NCBI GenBank assembly: GCA_944384705.1
Contig: CALWUI010000026.1
Span: 1 to 40,431 of the forward strand
Reading direction: 5' to 3'
From: an uncultured Clostridia bacterium
Lineage (GTDB): Bacteria; Bacillota; Clostridia; Oscillospirales; Acutalibacteraceae
Length of the DNA stretch: 40,431 bases
The translations under genes and the position numbers were made by a program. Positions 1 through 7,240 of this stretch are shown here, piece after piece (position 1 is the first letter of the stretch; each line of letters begins with the position of its first letter). The notes beneath the pieces were generated by a model. It made no database searches. It saw only the letters and a list, made by a program, of their open reading frames with translations, and was not told the DNA's origin.

Positions 1-161
1 TTGATTCTATGGAGGAATTTCGAGTTGAATTAGAGAGATATATTGATTATTATAATAACAAACGGATTAAAGCAAAACTAAAAGGACTGACTCCTGTGCA
101 ATACAGGATCCAATCCTTATCTGTTGCTTAACCTAAATTTTTGTCTAACTTTTTGGGGCCA
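1..161 (+). mobile_element. Right end of an IS3-family insertion sequence
   Basis: This is the 3' part of an IS3-type element; the rest lies outside the window. It holds the end of the transposase gene and, after the stop codon, a typical IS3 terminal stretch at 143-161 (gtctaactttttggggcca) that ends in the family's usual CA. The element ends 43 bases before the hpf stop codon, so it sits in the hpf 3' flank and no hpf terminator can be seen there. The left terminal repeat and target duplication cannot be checked here. The transposase end has no internal stop, so the copy may be intact. Confidence 0.8.
3..131 (+). CDS. IS3-family transposase, C-terminal 42 residues (partial)
   Basis: The frame runs from the window edge to a TAA at 129-131. 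It reads EEFRVELERYIDYYNNKRIK and then LKGLTPVQYR, the hallmark C-terminus of IS3-family OrfB integrases (IS150/IS3-like), which carry YYNxxRIxxKLxGLTPxQYR just after the catalytic core. The DDE catalytic residues lie upstream, outside the window. A much more decayed minus-strand cousin lies at 38101-38465. This copy is well preserved and the relic is not, so the two represent separate insertions of different age. Confidence 0.85.
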   Translation, partial: DSMEEFRVELERYIDYYNNKRIKAKLKGLTPVQYRIQSLSVA

Positions 162-204
162 GATCAATATCACGTGCGGCTTAAAAATCTGCAAACTATT
201 ATAC

Positions 205-756
205 TTAATTATCTCTATTCATTTCTGGGGTCAACAAACCGTAGTCACCTTTTTTGCGGCGATACACAACATTTATTTCATCATTTTCTACATTTTTAAA
301 CATATAAAATTGGTGGCCAGTCATATTCATCTGTAAAATCGCTTCTTCAACATCAAGAGGTTTAACAGGAAAATTTTTAATTCTTACAATATTATACTGG
401 TCCTCTTCAAACAAAGGCTCATCAATATTTTCTTTTTCTGTAAGATAGTTCTCTAAAGAATCTTTTCTAAGTCTTTTAGCTAGTTTAGTTTTATGTTTTC
501 TAAATTGTTTTGATAAAGCTTCAATCACCTTATCAAGAGCCTCATTCATTTCTTCAGTAGTAGATTCTGCACGATAGACTGCTCCACTATGGTATATTGT
601 TACTTCCACTGTCTGACGGTTTTTTTCTACCGTAACTATAACAGTGGCCGAGGCATTGTCATCGAACAATTTATCGAACCTAGATAGCTTTTTTTCGGCC
701 AATTCTTTAAAATTATCTCTCAGAGTAACTTTTCTACCGGTAAATGTTGTTTTCAT
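205..756 (-). CDS. hpf: Ribosome hibernation promoting factor, long form
   Basis: This 183-residue protein is the long form of HPF, which binds the 30S subunit and promotes pairing of idle 70S ribosomes into 100S dimers. The N-terminal S30AE/YfiA domain (about residues 1-100) starts MKTTFTGRKVTL. A linker leads to the C-terminal dimerisation domain (about 125-183) with IVRIKNFPVKPLDVEEAILQ and HQFYMFKN, typical of long HPFs in Gram-positives. The ATG at 756 follows a GAGGAG ribosome site. A likely promoter lies at 822-851. The gene appears monocistronic, since the upstream amidohydrolase is separated by 114 bases. The IS3 end sits 43 bases beyond its stop codon, and no terminator is visible in that gap. 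Confidence 0.95.
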   Translation of the reverse strand: MKTTFTGRKVTLRDNFKELAEKKLSRFDKLFDDNASATVIVTVEKNRQTVEVTIYHSGAVYRAESTTEEMNEALDKVIEALSKQFRKHKTKLAKRLRKDSLENYLTEKENIDEPLFEEDQYNIVRIKNFPVKPLDVEEAILQMNMTGHQFYMFKNVENDEINVVYRRKKGDYGLLTPEMNRDN

Positions 757-821
757 TTTACATTCTCCTCAAAAATAAAATAAACAATGAGCATAAAAAT
801 ATAAAATTGCCTGATAAATAT

Positions 822-851
822 ATAATAACATATTAAATACTGAAAGTCCAA
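822..851 (-). promoter_or_regulatory. Probable sigma-A promoter of hpf
   Basis: On the minus strand TTGGAC (851-846) is separated by 18 bases from TATTAT (827-822), about 65 bases before the hpf start. The surroundings are very AT-rich, so chance matches are likely. No stress-sigma motif was recognised. Confidence 0.45.
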
Positions 852-870
852 CAAAAAGCAAATTAAAAAA

Positions 871-2037
871 TTAAATATAATTATTTTTTATTTCACCGTT
901 GCAAATTACCAAGCAAGGTTTTTTCATTACATCCAACGGTGAACCATCAAAAGCAACCAAGTCGGCATCTTTGCCTTCTTTTATTGAACCTACCCTACCA
1001 TCTATATTACAGATTCTTGCTGGATTTATTGTTACAGCTTTTAGTGCCTCATACTCGCTCAAACCTTCACGTACAGCAACAGCAGCACTTAGAAGCAAGT
1101 ATTGTATAGGGATTTCTGGATGGTCTGTTGTTATTGCAAAAGAAATTCCATGCCTAGCTAATATACCTGGCGTTTTCGCAGATAAATTTGCCAACTCTGG
1201 TTTTGAGCGATCACTCAATATTGGACCGGATAAAATACAAATTTTTTCAGATTCTAATTCTTCCACAATAATATATCCTTCTGTCCCATGGACTAGTACA
1301 TAATCTATATTAAATTCTTTTGAGATTCTTATTGCAGTAAAAATATCATCCGCCCTGTGTGCATGGATGTGTGCAGGAATTTCTCTTTTTAATAAAGGTA
1401 TAAGTGACTCACATTTTGCATCATATTCTGGATAATCGAAATTTTTAGGGTATGTTCTAGCCTTATCCTTATCGGCCATATACTTTTTAGCCTTATCAAG
1501 TTGCTCTCTAATTATTGCGGCTGTTGCCATTCGTGTCATAGGAGTTTGCTTTTTACTGTTGTATATAACTTTTGGGTTCTCGCCAAGCGCAAATTTTATT
1601 GCCAATGGATTTTTAATCACCATTTTATCGGCACAAATTCCAAATGTTTTCATTGCCAAAATCTGCCCGCCTATAGGATTTGCACTTCCTGGGCCTGTTA
1701 CTACGGTTGTTATCCCTGCTAAAAGTGCTTCTTCAAAGCTTTTATCCATAGGGTTCACCGCATCAATTGCTTTTAGTTGCGGTGTTGATGGATCCGTATA
1801 CTCGTTACCATCTTCTCCTTCAAATCCAAGGCCATTTTCAAATAAGCCCATATGAGTATGGGCGTCGATAAATCCTGGATATAGATTTTTTCCATCTAAA
1901 TTAATTATATTATCATCATTTATTTTTAGGTTGTCCATTTTGCCGATTTTTTCTATTTTTTCTCCTTTTATATAAACAAAACCATTTTCGATTATCTCTT
2001 CTTCCATAGTATAAATTTTTGCATTGATTAACAGCAT
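871..2037 (-). CDS. Amidohydrolase family protein (imidazolonepropionase-like)
   Basis: This is a 388-residue metal-dependent hydrolase of the amidohydrolase superfamily. It opens with a small beta-sandwich (MLLINAKIYTMEEE), followed by the metal-binding motif PGFIDAHTHMG near residue 60. Further metal ligands are likely in IPAHIHAHRADD (about 220), VLVHGTEGY (about 250) and ITTDHPEIP (about 300), and it ends with GSIKEGKDADLVAFDGSPLD, the usual return to the sandwich. Substrate unknown; homologues are annotated as amidohydrolases or imidazolonepropionase-like, and no hut genes lie nearby. I chose ATG 2037 because GAGG sits 7 bases before it. A TTG at 2055 would add six residues but has its ribosome site too close. 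It lies behind the terminator of the yab block, so it probably has its own promoter, which was not found. Confidence 0.85.
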   Translation of the reverse strand: MLLINAKIYTMEEEIIENGFVYIKGEKIEKIGKMDNLKINDDNIINLDGKNLYPGFIDAHTHMGLFENGLGFEGEDGNEYTDPSTPQLKAIDAVNPMDKSFEEALLAGITTVVTGPGSANPIGGQILAMKTFGICADKMVIKNPLAIKFALGENPKVIYNSKKQTPMTRMATAAIIREQLDKAKKYMADKDKARTYPKNFDYPEYDAKCESLIPLLKREIPAHIHAHRADDIFTAIRISKEFNIDYVLVHGTEGYIIVEELESEKICILSGPILSDRSKPELANLSAKTPGILARHGISFAITTDHPEIPIQYLLLSAAVAVREGLSEYEALKAVTINPARICNIDGRVGSIKEGKDADLVAFDGSPLDVMKKPCLVICNGEIKNNYI

Positions 2038-2063
2038 AAGAAAACCTCTTTTCAAGCCTCAAC

Positions 2064-2088
2064 AAAAAAGACCGATAGCCCGGTCTTT
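2064..2088 (-). terminator. Terminator after yabR
   Basis: An eight-base stem, AAAGACCG (2067-2074) with CGGTCTTT (2081-2088), has a six-base loop. On the minus strand it is followed by a T run (complement of 2064-2069). It lies about 23 bases past the yabR stop and ends the yabP-yabQ-divIC-yabR block. Confidence 0.8.
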
Positions 2089-2110
2089 CTTTAGTATTTT
2101 ATATCATATA

Positions 2111-2563
2111 TCAGTGTTGCGAACCTCTTTTATGAAAACTTCCTCGTTTTGATTCTTTAGTACGTTTCAGATCAGAAATTTTCTCTTCACTTTTATGTTT
2201 AAAAGTTGCCAGCATTTCTTCAAAGCTAATTGAATGCCTCTTTTTATCATTTTTGAGATCTGGCCTGCTTCGTCTATCTAATTTTTCTAAACTATTCACA
2301 AGCTTACTCTTTTGCATTGCAGATTTTTGAGTCATTAATTTTTTTATTGACAAAGCGATTTCATTTTTTTCATTCACGTTAATAACTTTTGCTCTTACTA
2401 CTTGACCTATTTTTAAATAATCCTTAATATCCTTTACAAAATCCGCAGAAATTTCCGAAATATGGATCATCCCACTCTTGCCACCAGGAATATCAACAAA
2501 AGCACCAAAGTTTGTTATTCTTGTCACTTTTCCTTCCACAATTGTTCCAACCTCTAGATGCAT
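2111..2563 (-). CDS. yabR: S1 domain RNA-binding protein, YabR-type
   Basis: The protein has 150 residues. An S1 RNA-binding domain fills residues 1-75 (VGTIVEGKVTRITNFGAFVD, then SGMIHISEIS and VRAKVINVNEKNEIALSIK). The second half is basic and low in complexity (KRTKESKRGSFHKRGSQH at the end), probably an unstructured RNA-binding tail. It follows divIC by 27 bases, as yabR follows divIC in Bacillus subtilis, and this synteny supports the name. Related S1 proteins affect translation or ribosome function, but the exact role here is unknown. The terminator at 2064-2088 closes the operon. Confidence 0.88.
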   Translation of the reverse strand: MHLEVGTIVEGKVTRITNFGAFVDIPGGKSGMIHISEISADFVKDIKDYLKIGQVVRAKVINVNEKNEIALSIKKLMTQKSAMQKSKLVNSLEKLDRRSRPDLKNDKKRHSISFEEMLATFKHKSEEKISDLKRTKESKRGSFHKRGSQH

Positions 2564-2590
2564 AAAAAAGCAATGGCCTCCTTAAAAAAT

Positions 2591-2908
2591 TCAATTTCCA
2601 GATATATTTGCAAAAATTTTTTCATTTTGTTTTGAAAATCCCAAATTTCGTGCTAATTTAATAAAATAATCTTTATTTTCCTCATCACTAGCTCCAGAAA
2701 TTTTTCTTAATTCTTCATTTTTATTTTTTTGAATAGTTATTTCCGAATTGAGATAATTCAAATACTTCTTTTTTTCATTTATTTTAGCATAAAGTCCGGT
2801 TAACGTAAAGATAGTATAAAAAACGAAGGACAAAGTCACAAATCTAATACTCCATCTAACCAAAAATTTATTAAACTTTTTTCTTCCTTTTATAACTTTA
2901 ACTTCCAT
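2591..2908 (-). CDS. divIC: Septum formation initiator, DivIC/FtsB family
   Basis: This small bitopic membrane protein belongs to the DivIC/FtsB family, which joins FtsL and DivIB/FtsQ in the divisome. It has a basic cytoplasmic start (VIKGRKKFNKFLVRW), one membrane segment (FVTLSFVFYTIFTLTGLY) and a coiled coil (KINEKKKYLNYLNSEITIQK), then the family's C-terminal ARNLGFSKQNEKIF. The start is uncertain: ATG 2908 gives 105 residues with GAGAGGA 12 bases upstream, while TTG 2941 gives 116 residues without a ribosome site. Its place between yabQ and yabR is the standard Firmicutes order. It ends in TGA, so TGA works as a stop in this genome. Confidence 0.88.
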   Translation of the reverse strand: MEVKVIKGRKKFNKFLVRWSIRFVTLSFVFYTIFTLTGLYAKINEKKKYLNYLNSEITIQKNKNEELRKISGASDEENKDYFIKLARNLGFSKQNEKIFANISGN

Positions 2909-2984
2909 TTTTGTAAAAATTCCTCTCAAAAACTTAAACAAAAATATTATATCACAACAATCTCTTTAATTTCAATAAATATTT

Positions 2985-3473
2985 TTATTTAATTTTACTT
3001 TGTTTATTATTTTTTTGATATAAATGAAAAATAACTTTTTTTAATTTTAATTCTTTTGTAGACCTATGTAATATGCTTTTTATCTTTTTAAATAATTTTT
3101 TTACTCTATTTTTAGGCAACTTACTAATTATATATTTTTTGAATCTTGAAATCCAATTGTATAAAAATCTAGTAATAACTAAAATAAATTTATAAATCAA
3201 TCTTCCAAATGTAAATCTGTATATTAGCCAACCAATTATTTCCCCTGAAAGGATATAAAACCGTATTTCTCCCATATTTACAATTAAAACATATAGAAAA
3301 GTTGCAAATGCGCTTAAAATAAAATATAATACATCTTCAAAAAAAACACGTTTTAAATTTTTTACCAATATAGAATTTATCACCTTAAAAATATCAAATA
3401 TGAGTCCTAAAAAAGAACCCAAAATAAAAGAAAATAAAAAAATCATTATCTGCGAAGCCAGAGTAATTTCCAT
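2985..3473 (-). CDS. yabQ: Spore cortex biosynthesis protein YabQ
   Basis: This 162-residue membrane protein matches YabQ, which spore formers need for cortex formation. Hydrophobic segments lie at about residues 7-30 (ASQIMIFLFSFILGSFLGLI), 43-65 and 72-105. A very basic C-terminal tail follows (ISKLPKNRVKKLFKKIKSIL). The ATG at 3473 lies 11 bases after the yabP stop, so the two genes are co-transcribed and probably translationally linked. In B. subtilis the pair is mother-cell expressed under sigma-E. No clear sigma-E promoter was identified here. Confidence 0.85.
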   Translation of the reverse strand: MEITLASQIMIFLFSFILGSFLGLIFDIFKVINSILVKNLKRVFFEDVLYFILSAFATFLYVLIVNMGEIRFYILSGEIIGWLIYRFTFGRLIYKFILVITRFLYNWISRFKKYIISKLPKNRVKKLFKKIKSILHRSTKELKLKKVIFHLYQKNNKQSKIK

Positions 3474-3484
3474 ATTTTAGACTC

Positions 3485-3763
3485 CTATCTGAATAGTCTA
3501 GAGAAAAAGCCTTTTTCTCCTTGATTATTGTCTGTATACTCAAGAAGACTTACCTCTCCATCTAGCACTAAATCTCCACTATCCAGATTTATTTTGCTTA
3601 TATGCAAGTCTCTGCCTTTTATAGTGAGTTCCCCCATGTCTGTATATGCTACTACAGTGTTATCATCAAAGCTGTCCACATCCAGAACTCCAGAAACATT
3701 TAATGATTTTCTTTCTTTTAATATTAAGTTATGTGTAATTTTGATATTTTTTTCTTCTTGCAT
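3485..3763 (-). CDS. yabP: Sporulation protein YabP
   Basis: The protein has 92 residues and belongs to the YabP/YqfC family. It shows the family's beta-rich core: HNLILKERKSLNVSGVLDVD, SFDDNTVVAYTDMGELTIKG and LHISKINLDSGDLVLDGEV, then YTDNNQGEKGFFSRLFR. YabP is a mother-cell sporulation protein of poorly known mechanism, and the related YqfC is linked to spore cortex or coat assembly. It starts at ATG 3763 and is followed by yabQ after 11 bases. The broken rqcP/yabO lies 57 bases upstream, as in the standard gene order. Confidence 0.88.
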   Translation of the reverse strand: MQEEKNIKITHNLILKERKSLNVSGVLDVDSFDDNTVVAYTDMGELTIKGRDLHISKINLDSGDLVLDGEVSLLEYTDNNQGEKGFFSRLFR

Positions 3764-3820
3764 GTTTTATCCCCCATAAATAAATTCGTAAGAATATTTA
3801 TGAGCGATTTAGTTTATATA

Positions 3821-4063
3821 TTACTCAATCAATTTATACATATCATTTGCATTTTCTTTTTTTACATATTCATTTATACTCAAAACTTCTATTTTTAATC
3901 TTTTGACTCCTAAATTTATTTCTATTTTGTCTCCGATTTTTACTTCATAAGAAGCTCATACAGCCCTTTCATTTACCAAGATTTTTCCGGCATCGCAAGC
4001 AGCGTTAGCTATTGTACGCCTTTTTATTAGCCGCGACACTTTTAAATATTTATCTAATCTCAT
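3821..4063 (-). pseudogene. rqcP: RqcP/YabO S4-domain protein interrupted by one in-frame TGA
   Basis: Read through its single stop, this frame gives an 80-residue S4-domain protein of the RqcP (YabO) family, which stabilises P-site tRNA while RqcH adds alanine tails to stalled nascent chains. It starts [17 protein letters not shown] (ATG 4063, AGGAGG-type ribosome site) and continues to [10 protein letters not shown] at residue 35. Codon 36 is TGA (3958-3956). The frame then continues ASYEVKIGDKIEINLG and ends NANDMYKLIE before TAA. From memory, the B. subtilis homologue has Lys at codon 36, so one base change (such as AGA to TGA) could explain it. Nothing else is decayed. It could be a recent pseudogene, a read-through gene or a sequence error. 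The gene's place between hup and yabP is conserved. Confidence 0.85.
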
Positions 4064-4073
4064 TATCTTCCTC

Positions 4074-4107
4074 CAAAAAATCGGCTTCTTACTAAAAGAA
4101 GCCGATT
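4074..4107 (-). terminator. Terminator after hup, running into the rqcP ribosome site
   Basis: A perfect 12-base stem, AATCGGCTTCTT (4079-4090) with AAGAAGCCGATT (4096-4107), has a five-base loop. On the minus strand the T run is followed directly by GGAGGAAG and then the rqcP ATG at 4063. hup transcripts should therefore mostly end before rqcP, and rqcP-yabP transcription needs read-through or a separate start. Confidence 0.9.
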
Positions 4108-4119
4108 ATAAATTAAAAG

Positions 4120-4398
4120 TTATCTGCCAGATACTGCATCTTTGAAGCCTTTGCCAGCCTTAAAAGCAGGAACTTTGCATGCTGGAATGGTAATAGGTTT
4201 GTTAGTTCTAGGGTCACGTCCAGCTCTTTCACTTCTCGAACGCAACTCAAAAGTTCCAAATCCTATAAGTTGAACTTTATCATCTTCTTTAACAGCTTCA
4301 ACTATTGAGTCAATAATAGCGGCAAGTGCCTTTTCGGAATCTTTTTTAGTAAGGCCGCTCCTCTCTGCAACTGATGCTATTAGTTCGGATTTGTTCAT
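4120..4398 (-). CDS. hup: DNA-binding protein HU
   Basis: This 92-residue histone-like protein bends and compacts DNA as a dimer. It begins MNKSELIASVAERSGLTKKD, the usual helical body. FGTFELRSRSERAGRDPRTNKPI supplies the beta-arm with the conserved GRDPxTxxPI tip, and AFKAGKGFKDAV closes the domain. Length and motifs are standard. The ATG at 4398 follows a GGAGG-type site. The promoter at 4536-4564 leaves a leader of roughly 130 bases. A strong terminator just after the stop suggests abundant single-gene transcription. In Clostridia hup commonly precedes the S4-yabP-yabQ-divIC genes. Confidence 0.97.
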   Translation of the reverse strand: MNKSELIASVAERSGLTKKDSEKALAAIIDSIVEAVKEDDKVQLIGFGTFELRSRSERAGRDPRTNKPITIPACKVPAFKAGKGFKDAVSGR

Positions 4399-4535
4399 TT
4401 AAACTACCTCCATTTTTATTTTTATTCATCAAAGGTTTACTTTGAGAATTAACTAAATAAGTACAACTTCTGCAACAAATTTTAGGTCTAAGTTTTTAAC
4501 TCACCATAATTTGTTAAATTTTAGAAGTCTTTTAC

Positions 4536-4564
4536 ATTATACCTTTTTTCTCCTAAAAAGTCTA
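4536..4564 (-). promoter_or_regulatory. Probable promoter of hup
   Basis: On the minus strand TAGACT (4564-4559), a 17-base spacer and a perfect TATAAT (4541-4536) lie about 140 bases upstream of the hup start. The -35 box matches four of six consensus bases. Confidence 0.6.
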
Positions 4565-4654
4565 CTATTTTTTAACTTTTTTCAAAATCTGTAAAAAAAT
4601 AAATATAAACTTTAGTTTATGTCTATTTATGGTTCAAGCCGAATTAAGAACATT

Positions 4655-6436
4655 TTAACCTATAAGATTTAACTTTGCAAGTATTTTTATAATTTTTTCA
4701 CCTTTAGGCAATAAAATTATGTCATCCTGGCTCAAACCACCTATAGATAACAGCACTAAAATATACACTATAACTGCTAAAAATATTGACAAAATCACTG
4801 CAACCAGGTTAAAAATCCTTCCTTTTAGTAGCCACATTAATATTTTTGCGGCCACTCCACAAAATAACGAAGCAATAATTGGCTTTATAATAGCGCCAAC
4901 AAAATCTGGAGCTATTTTAGTACTTTTAAACAGCATATACATCGAGGTGAATAAAATAAATGCATATCCAACTAAAGTTCCGATTCCTGCACCCTGTATA
5001 TTTATTTGTGGAATCCCCACAAGCATATAGTTTACAAAAATTTTTATTATTAAACCAATTGATATAATCTTTACTGGCAATCTTATTTTACCTATTGCCT
5101 GAAGCATGCTACAAATAGGCGTGCTTGCTGCAGTAAATATTGTAGCTATGCCTAAAATAGGAATTATCTCAGAGGCTATGGCTACCGCATTTTGGCGAGA
5201 GCTGTAAATTATTTCTAAAAGTTCTGATCCTAAAAAAGACAAACCTACTCCAGCGGGAATTGTCACCAACATAGTCATTCTTATTACCGTATTTATGCTT
5301 TTTTTTAAGCTCGGTTTATCTTTTAAAGTCCATGCTCTGGTCACCGAAGGTAAGGCAACTATTCCAAAAGCTTGAGTTATCGCCGGAACAAGCATCATTA
5401 GTGGAAGAGTAAATGAGTAACATCCCATCAAAAAACCATGTACGCCATCTTTGCTCTTCAATACTGCCTCACTTATTTTACTGCCATAATGAGTTAACAA
5501 TTCATTTTGTGCCACAGACATTACATACTGTATTCTATGCAAGATTAAAGTAGTATCTATTAATCCCGCTACGTTCATGATTATAGCTCCTAAACCTATC
5601 GGAAGGGCATTTTTTATTAATGTATTTGCTATGCCTTTTCCGTTTTGAGCGGGTGGTGAATTTAATATTTCTTTTTTTGTTATGCCATCTCCTATAATTT
5701 TATCTCTTAAAAATAAATACAAAAAGCCTGCCGCAGCGCCCATAGATATGCCTAATATGGCTCCAGCTGACGCCAACGGCATAATTGCTGCTTCTGCTAG
5801 CTCTTTTGTTGCATAAGGTTTGCCTAAAAAAGTACCTTTAGATAAATATTCTCGCATACCAAAATGTATTATACTATAAGACGTAACATAGCCTATAAAA
5901 AATTTACATCCGGCTTCTATAACCTCTGATGTTGCTGTTGGCGTCATGTTTTTTAGTCCTTGGTAATAGCCTCTATAGATCGACATCAAGCATGCAAAAA
6001 ATATAGTCGGTGATAGTACTATTACAGAATAAAATGCACCAGGCACATTTACAAACGGCAAATTAGGAACTACAAATGCACTTAAAATCATTAAAATAAG
6101 TCCAACTGTTCCTGTTAAAAGAAATATTGGTGTTGATATTTTTTTTATTTCTTTTACATCCCTGTATCGTCCACTTGCAATATTTTCTGAAACCATTTTC
6201 GAAATAGCAATAGGCAGACCTGCTGTTGCCAATGCAAAAAGTGGATTATATATCTCATAAGCAACAGTAAAATAAGTAGCTCCAGTTGGACCAATCATTC
6301 CTGTAACAAATATTCTAAACAAAATACCCATAAGTTTTACTAAAAGTAAACTTCCAGTTAAAATTACGGTCCCTTGTAAAAAACTTTGGTCCTTTCTTTT
6401 TAACTTACTTATATTTTCAGTTTCATTTTTTATCAC
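4655..6436 (-). CDS. SpoVB/MurJ-type lipid flippase (MOP superfamily, YabM-like)
   Basis: This 593-residue polytopic membrane protein belongs to the polysaccharide/lipid flippase branch of the MOP superfamily (MATE/MurJ/SpoVB). It has about 14 hydrophobic segments. Typical sequences are GTVILTGSLLLVKLMGILFR near the start, AGLPIAISKMVSE near residue 80, YRGYYQGLKNMTPTATSEV near 160 and GVGLSFLGSELLEIIYS near 400. It probably flips an undecaprenyl-linked precursor for cell wall or spore cortex. GTG 6436 is preferred because GGAAG lies 7 bases upstream. Its position before hup, rqcP and yabP parallels B. subtilis yabM, which supports a YabM rather than SpoVB assignment. It is slightly longer than usual. 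A promoter is visible at 6473-6501. Confidence 0.85.
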   Translation of the reverse strand: MIKNETENISKLKRKDQSFLQGTVILTGSLLLVKLMGILFRIFVTGMIGPTGATYFTVAYEIYNPLFALATAGLPIAISKMVSENIASGRYRDVKEIKKISTPIFLLTGTVGLILMILSAFVVPNLPFVNVPGAFYSVIVLSPTIFFACLMSIYRGYYQGLKNMTPTATSEVIEAGCKFFIGYVTSYSIIHFGMREYLSKGTFLGKPYATKELAEAAIMPLASAGAILGISMGAAAGFLYLFLRDKIIGDGITKKEILNSPPAQNGKGIANTLIKNALPIGLGAIIMNVAGLIDTTLILHRIQYVMSVAQNELLTHYGSKISEAVLKSKDGVHGFLMGCYSFTLPLMMLVPAITQAFGIVALPSVTRAWTLKDKPSLKKSINTVIRMTMLVTIPAGVGLSFLGSELLEIIYSSRQNAVAIASEIIPILGIATIFTAASTPICSMLQAIGKIRLPVKIISIGLIIKIFVNYMLVGIPQINIQGAGIGTLVGYAFILFTSMYMLFKSTKIAPDFVGAIIKPIIASLFCGVAAKILMWLLKGRIFNLVAVILSIFLAVIVYILVLLSIGGLSQDDIILLPKGEKIIKILAKLNLIG

Positions 6437-6472
6437 TCAAACACTTCCATTCCAAAAACTATGTAAATATTT

Positions 6473-6501
6473 ATTATAATACCTTTAAATGAATATGTAC
6501 A
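6473..6501 (-). promoter_or_regulatory. Probable promoter of the SpoVB-like gene
   Basis: On the minus strand TGTACA (6501-6496), a 17-base spacer and TATAAT (6478-6473) lie about 37 bases before the GTG start. It falls just past the terminator of the upstream lipoprotein gene, as expected for a new transcription unit. Confidence 0.6.
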
Positions 6502-6523
6502 GGTTTAAATATTTTATTCTGCA

Positions 6524-6559
6524 AAAATAATGAAGACTACAAAAAATGTAGTCTTCATT
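6524..6559 (-). terminator. Terminator after the DUF5067-type lipoprotein gene
   Basis: A perfect 12-base stem, AATGAAGACTAC (6529-6540) with GTAGTCTTCATT (6548-6559), has a seven-base loop. On the minus strand it is followed by a short T run. It lies about 20 bases past the lipoprotein stop. Confidence 0.85.
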
Positions 6560-6580
6560 ACAAAAATATTAGGAGAAATT

Positions 6581-7129
6581 TTATTTTACTTTAAAAGTTC
6601 TTGTAATCATGTTATTAGTATTCTGCTCTTGATCGGCAGTAAGACCAGCTTTGCAAACTCTAACTGTAACATCAGAATCATCTTGCAAAACATAGGCTTC
6701 ATATATGTTCTTAGTCTCACCTGGCTTCAATTGCGTCAACATATTTTCGATATCGTGTTTCTGATCCTCCATTGAAGCCTGTGGGCATGCAGTATCATTT
6801 TGGTACGCCTCGGCAGATAACACATCTGCAAAGTTCGTATTTTTAGAGGAGCCATTTTTAAATGAATAAGTCACAAGAATAGACCTTTTTCCATCTCGAG
6901 AAGTTGTAACTTTCGCATTATCAATAGACACAGTAAAATCGCCTATAGTTCCAGACTTTTCTTGAGTAACCTTTGGTTCTGGTTCAACAGTGTTGTCCTC
7001 AGATTGACTCTGAGAATTGTAGTCTCCAGTAACAGTAGCCGGAGTAGTGTTTGACTGATTTGAACCACATCCAGGAAGAATAATTATCATCATTATAAAT
7101 AACAAAAAAATTATGTTTTTTTTATTCAT
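6581..7129 (-). CDS. Predicted lipoprotein with DUF5067-like domain
   Basis: The protein has 182 residues. A signal peptide (MNKKNIIFLLFIMMIIILPG) ends in a lipobox, LPGC, with the modified cysteine at residue 21. A Ser/Thr/Gln/Glu-rich linker follows to about residue 60. The rest resembles DUF5067, a beta-sandwich domain of extracellular Firmicutes proteins: FTVSIDNAKVTTSRDGKRSI, LVTYSFKNGSSKNTNFADV and LKPGETKNIYEAYVLQDDSD. It should be anchored outside the membrane; function is unknown. The gene stands alone, with a promoter at 7166-7194 and a terminator at 6524-6559. Confidence 0.82.
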   Translation of the reverse strand: MNKKNIIFLLFIMMIIILPGCGSNQSNTTPATVTGDYNSQSQSEDNTVEPEPKVTQEKSGTIGDFTVSIDNAKVTTSRDGKRSILVTYSFKNGSSKNTNFADVLSAEAYQNDTACPQASMEDQKHDIENMLTQLKPGETKNIYEAYVLQDDSDVTVRVCKAGLTADQEQNTNNMITRTFKVK

Positions 7130-7165
7130 GATTTAGCCCTCTTTCTTAAATTTTACATTAATTGA

Positions 7166-7194
7166 ATTTTATCATAAGTAATAACTAAAATCAA
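7166..7194 (-). promoter_or_regulatory. Probable promoter of the lipoprotein gene
   Basis: On the minus strand TTGATT (7194-7189), a 17-base spacer ending in TGA (an extended -10 element) and TAAAAT (7171-7166) lie about 37 bases before the ATG. Confidence 0.65.
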
Positions 7195-7240
7195 TACATT
7201 AATTCAACTTTGTTAAATTAGCACAAATCGAACTTAAAAA

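Noticed and set aside
124..336. 70-residue plus-strand open frame over the IS3 end and hpf
   Set aside because: It is the antisense shadow of hpf joined to the IS3 terminal repeat and has no coding character.
3956..3958. TGA in rqcP as recoded sense codon or selenocysteine
   Set aside because: divIC and other genes end properly at TGA, and no other gene here contains internal TGA, so the code is standard. Only a four-pair hairpin lies just after the codon, which does not resemble a bacterial SECIS element, and the family has no Cys at this place.
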